From positions 1 to 45,921 of the forward strand of contig CACYDL010000001.1 in NCBI GenBank assembly GCA_902773195.1: a stretch of 45,921 nt of DNA, given 5' to 3'. The position numbers were made by a program, and so were the translations under genes. The notes below the pieces were generated by a model. That model did not search any database and was not told where the DNA came from. It was given only the letters and a program-made list of their open reading frames with translations. This DNA comes from an uncultured Lachnospiraceae bacterium. Its GTDB lineage: Bacteria; Bacillota_A; Clostridia; Lachnospirales; Lachnospiraceae. Of this stretch, positions 24,326-31,562 are shown piece by piece (within the stretch, counting starts at the first letter, position 1; every line of letters begins with the position of its first letter).

Positions 24326-26239
24326 TCAGCCGAGCGGGATCTCCACCACAGCCGCCATTCTGGTCAGGCACTCCTCGATCTGCTCCGATATCTCGTCCAC
24401 CATTCGCTCCGTGATGGCTTCGTTCTTGTCCTCTTCGAGCGAGCGGAAGAGATTCTTTCTGACAGTTCCTTCGATCATATCCATTCTTGAACGGAACGCC
24501 TGCTTCGTGATCAGCTTCCGCATGGGTACGGGCAGCCGCATTCCCAGCATGGCCTCTTCCATCTTCTTCTTCCCCAGGATCAGAACCAGCAGGGACAGAA
24601 GGACACCCGCGATGATGCCGTGAGGTCCGGAGGAAATCACGGCGATGCCGCTGCCGCCGCAGACCAGTCCCACCAGAATGGAAATAATCGAATCGATCAT
24701 CAGGGTGATCTCCTCGACGGCAAACATGTTCTTCGCGTCGAGCCGGATGTCGATATCCGACGCGGACAGATAGGAGCTCAGGCTGAGGGCGGTGTACGGC
24801 ACGTTGTGCCGGATGCAGATCGGGACCGTGTACTCCTCCAGCTCGACCGCCGCCTTCTTCAGCCACTCCGAGATGGGCTTCACCAGGAGCTCTCTCGCCG
24901 CGTCGGAGCGGAGATAGGCGGCAATCTCCTCCTGAAGCGCCTCGTCCGTGTCGGAGAGGCGCTCGATCTCGCCGCTCCTCCACTTCTCAAAGACGGGAAC
25001 CGCGGCGTTTTCGAGAATCGGGCCGACGAGGGTGTCCACGGCGCTGCGGTAGAGACCGCCGATATTGGCGGCGACGATGGTTTCGATGGTCCGCGAGGCC
25101 TTGAGATCCTCGAGATCTTTCCGGAAATCCCTGAGCTCGTCGTCGATCCGCCCGCAGTAGGCGAGTCCCCGGGAGACCGAGAACTCCGGCTCGGTGCCCG
25201 TGATCACCACCGCGTCCGGGAAGGTGTCCATGCACCACTCCCTGACGGAGGGCAGCTTCGATACGCCGCCCGTGAGGAAGATCAGCTCGGGCATTTCTCC
25301 TCCGATGCCGTCGCGCACGTCGCGAAGAGAGCTCTCAAATACGGAGCGGAACGACCGGCCGCCCAGCCGCTTCGAGGCGCGGTTCTGCAACAGGTCCGCC
25401 GTCGCCGCGTCCATACGGATCTTCAGCCTGAGCGGCTGCCGGTAGCGGATCAGGACCGTCTCCGTGCAGGGCTCCCTGCTGAAATATTCCTCGTCGGAAA
25501 AATATCTCTCCTTGAGGCGCCGGGCGGCGAACTCGCAGTAATTCTTCCAGGGCTCGCTCTCCCCGAAGACCCGGCGGATCTCCTCCGCGTCGGGTGAACG
25601 GGAGACGGACTCCTCCAGGAGGATCTCGTCCATCACGCCGCCCCCGAGGGTGACCTCGCCCGCCGTCCGCATCTCCACCTCCCGTCCCCGGCAGACGTAG
25701 GCGAAATCCGTCGTCGAGGATCCGATGTCCACGACAAGCACCGGCTTTGAGAGGATGTCGTACCCGACCTGGAGGTGCTTTGACTGGCAGGCGCTCACCA
25801 GCGCGGCCCTCGACTCGGAGATGATCCGGACAGGGGGATACCCCGCCCGCTCAAAGGCCGCCCGGTACTGCTCCCGGGCATTTCTGTCCCAGCCGGCGGG
25901 ACAGCCGACATAGAAGCAGCTGTCGCTCCCCTTCACCAGGTTCCCGGTCGAATACAGCTCCCCCAGAACGCCGGCGGCGAAGCTTCTGACGTCCGCGGCC
26001 GCGGAGGCCTCGTCCGTGAGAAAGCGGCTCTTGAAGCGCAGGCGGCGCTTCACGACGGAAGGCGCGTAGCACGCGTTTTCCCCGATCAGCAGCTGCCCGT
26101 CCGACGTAGCCGCGTAGGCGGTGACAAAGCTTTTCGCGTCCTGCACCGGAATCAGCTCCGGAACGGAACGGCCGGATTTTTCCAGAACGGAGACGGCGCT
26201 CTCCGCGTCGCCGAGATCGAAGCCGTAAAACCTGTCCAT
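24326..26239 (-). CDS. Divergent Hsp70/actin-fold ATPase with C-terminal membrane hairpin
   Basis: A 637-residue protein. The N-terminal half is an Hsp70/actin-like ATPase: phosphate-1 loop FYGFDLGDAESAV (4-16), phosphate-2 loop VVDIGSSTTDFAYV (169-182) and adenosine motif LIFLTGGVSKLP (319-330). There is no recognisable Hsp70 substrate-binding domain. The C-terminal half is helical and contains two hydrophobic segments (about 513-532 and 536-556) rich in glycine, separated by SSGPHG and followed by the basic GKKKMEE, then an amphipathic helical tail. I start at ATG 26239 with GGAGGAG upstream. It directly follows the two-TM protein gene by 19 nt. Function is unknown; membrane-associated assembly or chaperoning is a guess. 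Confidence 0.82.
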   Translation of the reverse strand: MDRFYGFDLGDAESAVSVLEKSGRSVPELIPVQDAKSFVTAYAATSDGQLLIGENACYAPSVVKRRLRFKSRFLTDEASAAADVRSFAAGVLGELYSTGNLVKGSDSCFYVGCPAGWDRNAREQYRAAFERAGYPPVRIISESRAALVSACQSKHLQVGYDILSKPVLVVDIGSSTTDFAYVCRGREVEMRTAGEVTLGGGVMDEILLEESVSRSPDAEEIRRVFGESEPWKNYCEFAARRLKERYFSDEEYFSREPCTETVLIRYRQPLRLKIRMDAATADLLQNRASKRLGGRSFRSVFESSLRDVRDGIGGEMPELIFLTGGVSKLPSVREWCMDTFPDAVVITGTEPEFSVSRGLAYCGRIDDELRDFRKDLEDLKASRTIETIVAANIGGLYRSAVDTLVGPILENAAVPVFEKWRSGEIERLSDTDEALQEEIAAYLRSDAARELLVKPISEWLKKAAVELEEYTVPICIRHNVPYTALSLSSYLSASDIDIRLDAKNMFAVEEITLMIDSIISILVGLVCGGSGIAVISSGPHGIIAGVLLSLLVLILGKKKMEEAMLGMRLPVPMRKLITKQAFRSRMDMIEGTVRKNLFRSLEEDKNEAITERMVDEISEQIEECLTRMAAVVEIPLG

Positions 26240-26258
26240 ACCGTTATCTCCTCCATTC

Positions 26259-27113
26259 CTACGCGGAAGCAAGCCCCTTTCTGAGAAGCCTGCCCTCGGA
26301 CGCCAGCGCCGGGCGGAGCGTTCCCTCCGTCATCGAGGGCATCCTGTCGAACCAGGCGGAGTGCTCCTCGCTGTAGTCGATCACGTCAATATTTCTGGTG
26401 TGAAGATAATACTTCAGCTCCGACAGCTTTTCAAAGGCATAGCCGCTGTCGCCGCTGTAGGAGGCCTCAAGAAGGCCGGCGTAGAGGGACAGCTCGGCAT
26501 CCGTGAGGGAGGACGCCCTCACCCGGTTGTCGGAGGCTCTGTCCTGCGCCGCGTCCGCGGAGACCTGGTCCAGATTCTGATCCATCACCAGCATCACGGA
26601 ATGGATCGTGCGGTAGATTCCCTCCCCGTCCACGATGCACTCGGTCATCCGTTCACGGGACGCGCCGCCCTGCCCGCCTCTGCTGAAGCGGCCCGAGAGA
26701 AAGAAACAGAGAGCGGAGGCCGACAGGAGGATCAGGCAGGCCGGAATCCTGAAGAGGCTGGCCGCCTGGGTCAGAAGCAGCGCGGCGGCGAAGGCCGCGC
26801 CGGCGGTCAGGAGCAGCAGAAAAGGAATCCTCGAGGCGAGGCGTCCGCTCTTTCGCTCCCCGCCGGACACCGTCCTCTCCCACACGCGGACGTCCCTGAT
26901 GACGTTCACCAGAGGGACGGCCGTTCTCACGGCCCGCATCATTCCGGCAGCCGCCTCCCTGGTCCTGTCCTCGGCGCACAGCTCGTTGTAGCGGTACAGC
27001 ATCCGGTCGAGGGCGGCCTCCAGTACCGGCCGGGCCTGATCGGGCGTCGCGGCTGTCTCGAGCTGCCGGATCAGCTTCTCTTTGTTCTGTTCCAGAATCT
27101 CTGTCATCGTCAT
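26259..27113 (-). CDS. Two-TM membrane protein paired with the Hsp70-like ATPase
   Basis: A 284-residue protein of unknown function. The N-terminal ~95 residues are charged and helical (MTMTEILEQNKEKLIRQLE). Two adjacent transmembrane segments (about 97-118 and 121-142) form a hairpin. The C-terminal ~140 residues are helical, with SLTDAELSLYAGLLEASYSG and YYLHTRNIDVIDYSEEH. Both termini should therefore be cytoplasmic, on the same side as the ATPase. GGAGGAGG lies upstream of ATG 27113. The 19-nt spacing to the next gene suggests a functional pair. Confidence 0.72.
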   Translation of the reverse strand: MTMTEILEQNKEKLIRQLETAATPDQARPVLEAALDRMLYRYNELCAEDRTREAAAGMMRAVRTAVPLVNVIRDVRVWERTVSGGERKSGRLASRIPFLLLLTAGAAFAAALLLTQAASLFRIPACLILLSASALCFFLSGRFSRGGQGGASRERMTECIVDGEGIYRTIHSVMLVMDQNLDQVSADAAQDRASDNRVRASSLTDAELSLYAGLLEASYSGDSGYAFEKLSELKYYLHTRNIDVIDYSEEHSAWFDRMPSMTEGTLRPALASEGRLLRKGLASA

Positions 27114-27226
27114 GGCGGAACTCCTCCTCCACAAGGACCGCGGACCTGCCGGCCGCGCACTCTCCCGAAAAGCCGCAAATGCGGAGCCTTCAGGCCCCGC
27201 ACCGATACCGGCCGCATCCGGTCCTT

Positions 27227-28093
27227 TTATCCTTCGTAATCCTCGTATCCGTAAGACCCTTCCTCACCGGCCCCGGTAAAATCAAAAAGAACGGTCGGAG
27301 GCGAGATGCCCTCGTAGTCGTTTTCAATGGCCTCATAGACGCCGCCCAGGCTGTCGTACCGCTTCGTCACGAGGGCGGCCGCCTCCCATCCGTCGGCGTC
27401 CCCTTCCTCCTCGCCGCTCCCGAAGAGCGCGCAGGAACCGCTGCCGTCGAACCCGGCCAGATAGCTGTAATGGCGGACGATATAGGCGGACCCCAGATAG
27501 TGGTGGTTCCTGGTATTGTCGCGGACGTCCGTGAAGCGATAGCCGTCGAAGTCAATGTGATCGATCACGGCCTCCCCCTGGCTGTTGAAGGAGGCGACGT
27601 CCACCGAGGCGGAGGCCCCGCTGCGGACGCTCTCAAGAAAGCTCCTCCACCGGCCGGAATCAGACAGACCGCCGCCGGATGCCGTGACGACGCCGGCCTC
27701 CGCGAGGGATTCCCTGTCGTCCGGCAGGCTGCCGAGATGGGATTTGACCTCGTCGAGTCCGTCCCCCGTCTCATCGGAGCTTCCCGGACTCACGCCGTCC
27801 GTCTCCCCGCCGCCGGAGAAGTCCTCCGAGGTTCCGTCCCCGGTGTAATCGCCGTCCTCCTCCGTCCAGCCGTCGAGCCCGTCGTCCCAGTCCTCGTCGT
27901 CCCATTCGCTTCCCCAGGCCTCTTCGTCCCACTCGTCAAAGGCGTCGCCGTACTCCTCATAGTTCTCGTAGATATACTCGTTCTCCTGCAGATCATCCGC
28001 AAAAACCGGGGAAAATGCCGTGAAAACAAAAAACGCGGCCGCCGCCGCACCCGCTGCGGCCCTGCGCCGGTATGTTCTTCCCGTCTCTCTCAT
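27227..28093 (-). CDS. Secreted acidic protein of unknown function
   Basis: A 288-residue protein with a Sec signal peptide (Arg-rich start, hydrophobic AAAGAAAAAFFVFTAF, likely cleavage after SPVFA near residue 32). The first half of the mature part is extremely acidic and rich in Trp, Tyr, Glu and Asp. The second half (about 130-275) looks folded, with ASFNSQGEAVIDHIDFDGY and HHYLGSAYIVRHYSYLAGF. I recognise no domain and no sortase signal or lipobox. It lies 113 nt before the two-TM gene in the same direction. Confidence 0.7.
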   Translation of the reverse strand: MRETGRTYRRRAAAGAAAAAFFVFTAFSPVFADDLQENEYIYENYEEYGDAFDEWDEEAWGSEWDDEDWDDGLDGWTEEDGDYTGDGTSEDFSGGGETDGVSPGSSDETGDGLDEVKSHLGSLPDDRESLAEAGVVTASGGGLSDSGRWRSFLESVRSGASASVDVASFNSQGEAVIDHIDFDGYRFTDVRDNTRNHHYLGSAYIVRHYSYLAGFDGSGSCALFGSGEEEGDADGWEAAALVTKRYDSLGGVYEAIENDYEGISPPTVLFDFTGAGEEGSYGYEDYEG

Positions 28094-28217
28094 CGCAGTT
28101 CCCTTGTTCCCCCTTCGGTGACTGTCCGCGGCCGCTCCCGCCGCGGGAATCCGGCCGTCTCGAAACGCTGCTCAACAATACAGACCGCGGAACGCCGTCC
28201 GCGGTCACCTGTCGCGA

Positions 28218-28469
28218 TTATTTCAGCTTCACTTCCAGAATCTCCGGCCCCTTCCCGGTCCTCGTCCCGGTCAGAAGAAGGCAGGCCTTCCGGTCCTCGG
28301 TGTTGTAGACCTCGGAGACGGAGGCGCCGGGCTCCGCCTTCCCGCACAGATTCAGAAAATCATCGAGAATCGGATCGGCGGTCACCCCGGAAATCCTGAG
28401 CCCCTTCTCAAAGCCGTAGGTCTCGATCATTTTGCCTGCGAGGGCGGCTTTCGCTTCGTCACGTGTCAT
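28218..28469 (-). CDS. 83-residue cytoplasmic protein of unknown function
   Basis: A small protein beginning MTRDEAKAALAGKMIETYGF with no signal peptide or membrane segment, ending TGKGPEILEVKLK. I do not recognise it. AAGGAG lies just before the ATG, and three 17-bp repeats lie immediately before that. It sits between the repeat-rich lipoprotein and the acidic secreted protein genes, in the same direction. Confidence 0.65.
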   Translation of the reverse strand: MTRDEAKAALAGKMIETYGFEKGLRISGVTADPILDDFLNLCGKAEPGASVSEVYNTEDRKACLLLTGTRTGKGPEILEVKLK

Positions 28470-28479
28470 AGAACTCCTT

Positions 28480-28523
28480 CCGCAGGGGATTTGTTTCCGC
28501 AGGGGATTTGTCTCCGCAGGGGA
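28480..28523. repeat. 17-bp tandem repeat in the leader of the 83-aa gene
   Basis: Two 17-bp units CCGCAGGGGATTTGTTT (28480-28496) and CCGCAGGGGATTTGTCT (28497-28513) plus a partial third unit at 28514-28523, between two genes of the same operon. Confidence 0.85.
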
Positions 28524-28535
28524 ACGATCCTTCTG

Positions 28536-29573
28536 TCAGCGGTTTTCGCAGGTCACCGTATCCACGGTCGCGCCGTCGGAGGAGTAGACCGTGACGGTCA
28601 GGCCGTCGGGAGCCTGATAGACCGTAAGCCCGTTGTCCGGCTCCTCCTTCTGGGCAAAGGCGCCGGATTCCTCCTTGTTGTCGAAGCCGGCCGCTTTGGC
28701 CGCCTTGTCCGCGGCCTCCAGACTCATGCCGCTCCTGATCCCGGCGATTTTATAGGCCTCGCCTGCGTAAAGATTGATCTTCGTGATCAGACCGCCGCTC
28801 TCGGAGCCGGTCATTCCGACCTGCCGGTCCCGGCCGTCGACCGCTTCGCCGAGGCTGTAGCTTCTCACGCCGAAGGATACCTCCGACTCAATACCCTCGA
28901 ATTTCTTCTCGAGAGCGTCAAAGGACATACCGATGTACTGGGAAAGCTCGTTTTTCTCCAGGGGGGAAATCGAAAGCTTGCCGATACCCGGCAGGATCGC
29001 CCCGCCGGCTGCCGCGGAGGATTCCGCGCCGGACGTCGCGGGGTCGGCCATATCCTCGGCCGAGTTGATCGTTCCGCCAAGAGAAAAGGAGAGAAGGCCC
29101 GAGGAGAGCGCTTCCTCCGACGCCGATTCGGGCAGCGCGCCGTCCTGTCCCGCGTCCGCCTCTGAGGCAGAGGCCGGTTCCGTCCCTTCCCCGCGCGATA
29201 CGGCGTCCTGTCCCGCAGCGGCGCCGTCAGGGGCGGCGGCCGATGCCGCGGCGGTCCCGGAGGACGTGACGGCGGATCCCGCGGCGGTCCCGGAGGACGT
29301 GGCGGCAGACGCCGCGGAGGCCTCGGAGGACGTGACGGCGGATCCCGCGGCGGTCCCGGAGGACGTGGCGGCCGATGCCGCAGAGGCCTCGGAGGACGTG
29401 ACGGCCGATCCCGCGACGGCAGAGACCGTCTCGGAGACGGCGGGCCGTTCCGGGCTTTCCGCTTTTTTCTTTCCGCCGCAGCCCGTCAGAAGAAGACATC
29501 CCGCCGCCAGCAGGAGGACGGGCATTCCGGCTCTTTTTCGGAAATCATGAATCCGTTGTTTCCTGATCATCAT
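28536..29573 (-). CDS. Lipoprotein with Ala/Ser/Thr tandem-repeat stalk
   Basis: A 345-residue exported protein. The signal peptide ends with the lipobox LLLTGC followed by GGKKK. A long stalk of Ala/Ser/Thr/Glu repeats occupies about residues 35-130, and the C-terminal part (about 205-345) looks folded, with LGGTINSAEDMAD, LSQYIGMSFDALEKKFEG and MSLEAADKAAKAAGF. That region recalls surface proteins of clostridia but I cannot name the domain. The ATG at 29573 lies 2 nt after the channel-gene stop, indicating translational coupling to kch. Confidence 0.8.
   Translation of the reverse strand: MMIRKQRIHDFRKRAGMPVLLLAAGCLLLTGCGGKKKAESPERPAVSETVSAVAGSAVTSSEASAASAATSSGTAAGSAVTSSEASAASAATSSGTAAGSAVTSSGTAAASAAAPDGAAAGQDAVSRGEGTEPASASEADAGQDGALPESASEEALSSGLLSFSLGGTINSAEDMADPATSGAESSAAAGGAILPGIGKLSISPLEKNELSQYIGMSFDALEKKFEGIESEVSFGVRSYSLGEAVDGRDRQVGMTGSESGGLITKINLYAGEAYKIAGIRSGMSLEAADKAAKAAGFDNKEESGAFAQKEEPDNGLTVYQAPDGLTVTVYSSDGATVDTVTCENR
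29275..29406 (-). repeat. 66-bp tandem repeats in the lipoprotein stalk
   Basis: Two nearly identical 66-bp units (29275-29340 and 29341-29406) encode a 22-residue Ala/Ser/Thr/Glu unit; a shorter degenerate copy lies at 29240-29274. The period keeps the reading frame, so stalk length could vary among strains. Confidence 0.85.
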
Positions 29574-29575
29574 AT

Positions 29576-30583
29576 TCAACAATCCTTCGCGTCGACGGAC
29601 GCATTTTCGGGGAGATGCCACACCGTGAGCACATCTCCGAGCTGTATGTTGTATTCCGGGTCCGGCAGGCAGGTGCGCCGGTTTCTCTCAAAGCACACGA
29701 TCGACGTGCGGTAATGCTCCGCCAGTCCCGCCGCGCTCTCTCCGATCCACGCGCTGTCCACGTCTATGACGACGGACTGGAGACGCATCCCGGCGTCCTT
29801 GGCGTCGTCCCCCGCCACCCTGGTGTACTGCTCGACAAATCCGGCGGAAATGATGCCCGTGGGGAGCGCCACGACCCCCACCCCCAGGAAGGAGATGAAA
29901 ACCGCCAGGATCCTCCCCGTCAGAGTGACCGGGTAGATGTCGCCGTATCCGATGGTCAGCAGCGCCGAGACCGCCCACCACATGCCGGACAGGGCGTTCC
30001 GGAAGTTCTCCGGCTGGGCTTCATGCTCCACGCTGTACATGGTGATGGAGGCCGCCAGCATCAGCACCAGGATGATAAAGACGGACGAGGCCAGCTGGTT
30101 TCTCTTTTCATAGATGACGGTCCGGATGACGTTGAAGGAGTCGTAGTGGGCGTTGATGCGGAACAGGTGGAAGATTCTCACGACCCTCAGCATGCGGAAC
30201 ACGACGAATCCGCTCAGGAAGAAGAACGGAAGTATCGTCAGCAGGTCCACCATTCCGTCAAATGACAGCACAAACCGTCCGATCGCCTGCCCCCTTCCGA
30301 TATCGGGGAACAGAAAGTCGGCGGTTATGATTCTGCATATATACTCCAGACAGAAGAAGATCACCGTAAACAGCTCCACCCCGTAGAGCACGTCGTGCCA
30401 GGGGCGGAATCTGTCAAATGTCTGCAGGACCATCACCAGGATATTCAGCACGATCACGGTTACAAGAACGATGTCGAACACCCTGCTCGCGGTATCCTGC
30501 CCGTTTCCGATCTGGATGATCTCAAACAGTCTCTGCCTGGCGGGTACGCGCCTGCCTGATGGCGTCTCTTGCCTGTTCTTCAC
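29576..30583 (-). CDS. Voltage-gated-type potassium channel (Kch family)
   Basis: A 335-residue ion-transport protein with six predicted transmembrane segments, an Arg-spaced S4-like helix (FRMLRVVRIFHLFR) and the K+ selectivity filter LTIGYGDIYP between S5 and S6. After the pore the cytoplasmic tail (about 240-335) resembles a short TrkA-C/RCK-C domain with YNIQLGDVLTVWHLPE. Full RCK nucleotide-binding motifs are not visible. GTG start with GGAGAGG upstream. It heads the same-strand run that continues with the lipoprotein and ends with the Hsp70-like ATPase. Confidence 0.9.
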   Translation of the reverse strand: MKNRQETPSGRRVPARQRLFEIIQIGNGQDTASRVFDIVLVTVIVLNILVMVLQTFDRFRPWHDVLYGVELFTVIFFCLEYICRIITADFLFPDIGRGQAIGRFVLSFDGMVDLLTILPFFFLSGFVVFRMLRVVRIFHLFRINAHYDSFNVIRTVIYEKRNQLASSVFIILVLMLAASITMYSVEHEAQPENFRNALSGMWWAVSALLTIGYGDIYPVTLTGRILAVFISFLGVGVVALPTGIISAGFVEQYTRVAGDDAKDAGMRLQSVVIDVDSAWIGESAAGLAEHYRTSIVCFERNRRTCLPDPEYNIQLGDVLTVWHLPENASVDAKDC

Positions 30584-30618
30584 ACGCAGATCCTCTCCGG
30601 AAGCCTTATTCTATATGC

Positions 30619-30647
30619 ATTATAATCTGCGGAGGCTTCTTGCGCAA
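30619..30647 (-). promoter_or_regulatory. Predicted sigma-A promoter of kch
   Basis: On minus, -35 TTGCGC (30642-30647), a 17-nt spacer and consensus -10 TATAAT (30619-30624), 36 nt before the start codon. Confidence 0.65.
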
Positions 30648-30786
30648 GCATCTGTCCGATTCCGACGGCGGTCCGTCGCGGAGAAGATTCCCCGACGCTC
30701 CGTCACGAAAGACGCTTTCGCGGGGCCGCCCGTCACGCGGACGGCTTTTGCCGCATCTTCCGCGGAGAAGATTTCTCCGCGGTCCG
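30648..30786. repeat. Hairpin array between the phosphoesterase and kch genes
   Basis: This non-coding stretch contains several short inverted repeats, including CGAAAG-ACG-CTTTCG (30711-30725 area), CGGC-TTTT-GCCG and a perfect 10-bp CCGCGGAGAA/TTCTCCGCGG hairpin near 30760-30782. They are separated by copies of the word CCGTCAC or CCGTCGC. It sits upstream of the kch promoter and downstream of the metallophosphoesterase stop. Confidence 0.6.
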
Positions 30787-31473
30787 TCACAGGCCGGATC
30801 TCCTCCTGCCGTCCGTCATCGAGATGTAGAGGTCGTAGAGAGGCGAGCCCGTCCTCCCCCTGGCCGGATAGTCGTCCTCACCGATGTCCAGCATGTGGGT
30901 GTCGCAGGCGTTGATGACCTTCGTGCCGCTGGCGTGCGCCCTCTCTCTCTCAAATCCGGCGCCGTAGCTTTTGTGGACGTGGCCGTGAAGCATGTATTTG
31001 GGATGCCAGCGGTCCATGAGCTCGTTGAAGCACTTGAAGCCTCTGTGCGGAAGATCCTCCATGTCCCCGCAGCCTCTGGCGGGCGCGTGGGTCAGCAGGA
31101 TGTCGAACCCGTTCATCAGGGTGATCCTGCTCTGCAGCCGGCGCACGCGGCGGCTCATCTCCGCCTCCGTGTACATGTCCTTTCCGGGATGATAGCGCAT
31201 GGAGCCGCCCAGTCCCAGAATCCGCAGGCCCCGGAAATTGTAGATCTTGTCGTCGATATCGATACAGCCCAGGGGCGGTCTCTGGTCGTACTTCGTGTCG
31301 TGATTCCCTCTGACGTAGAGAAGCGGACAGTTGATCATGGTCACGAGAAACTGCAGGTAATCCGGATCCAGGTCCCCGCAGGACAGGATCAGGTTCACGT
31401 CCTTCATGCTCTCGCGGTCAAAGCAATCCCAGATCCACTTGTTTTCTTCATCCGCCACCGCCAGTATCTTCAT
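30787..31473 (-). CDS. Calcineurin-type metallophosphoesterase
   Basis: A 228-residue cytoplasmic phosphoesterase. Metal-binding motifs: AVADEEN near the start, in place of the usual D-x-H, then CGDLD, VRGNHD, THAPARG and HGHVH. These resemble the YmdB/MPE class rather than purple phosphatases. The substrate is unknown. The gene is last in the galK-galE-BMP transcript, 89 nt after the BMP stop. Confidence 0.88.
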   Translation of the reverse strand: MKILAVADEENKWIWDCFDRESMKDVNLILSCGDLDPDYLQFLVTMINCPLLYVRGNHDTKYDQRPPLGCIDIDDKIYNFRGLRILGLGGSMRYHPGKDMYTEAEMSRRVRRLQSRITLMNGFDILLTHAPARGCGDMEDLPHRGFKCFNELMDRWHPKYMLHGHVHKSYGAGFERERAHASGTKVINACDTHMLDIGEDDYPARGRTGSPLYDLYISMTDGRRRSGL

Positions 31474-31562
31474 GGAACCACACTCTCCCTGTCTCTGCTA
31501 TTTCGCGCTTCCGCCGGCCGTTTTTCCCCGGCCTCCCGCCGGGGCGCTGCCGGCGGGGCTCT

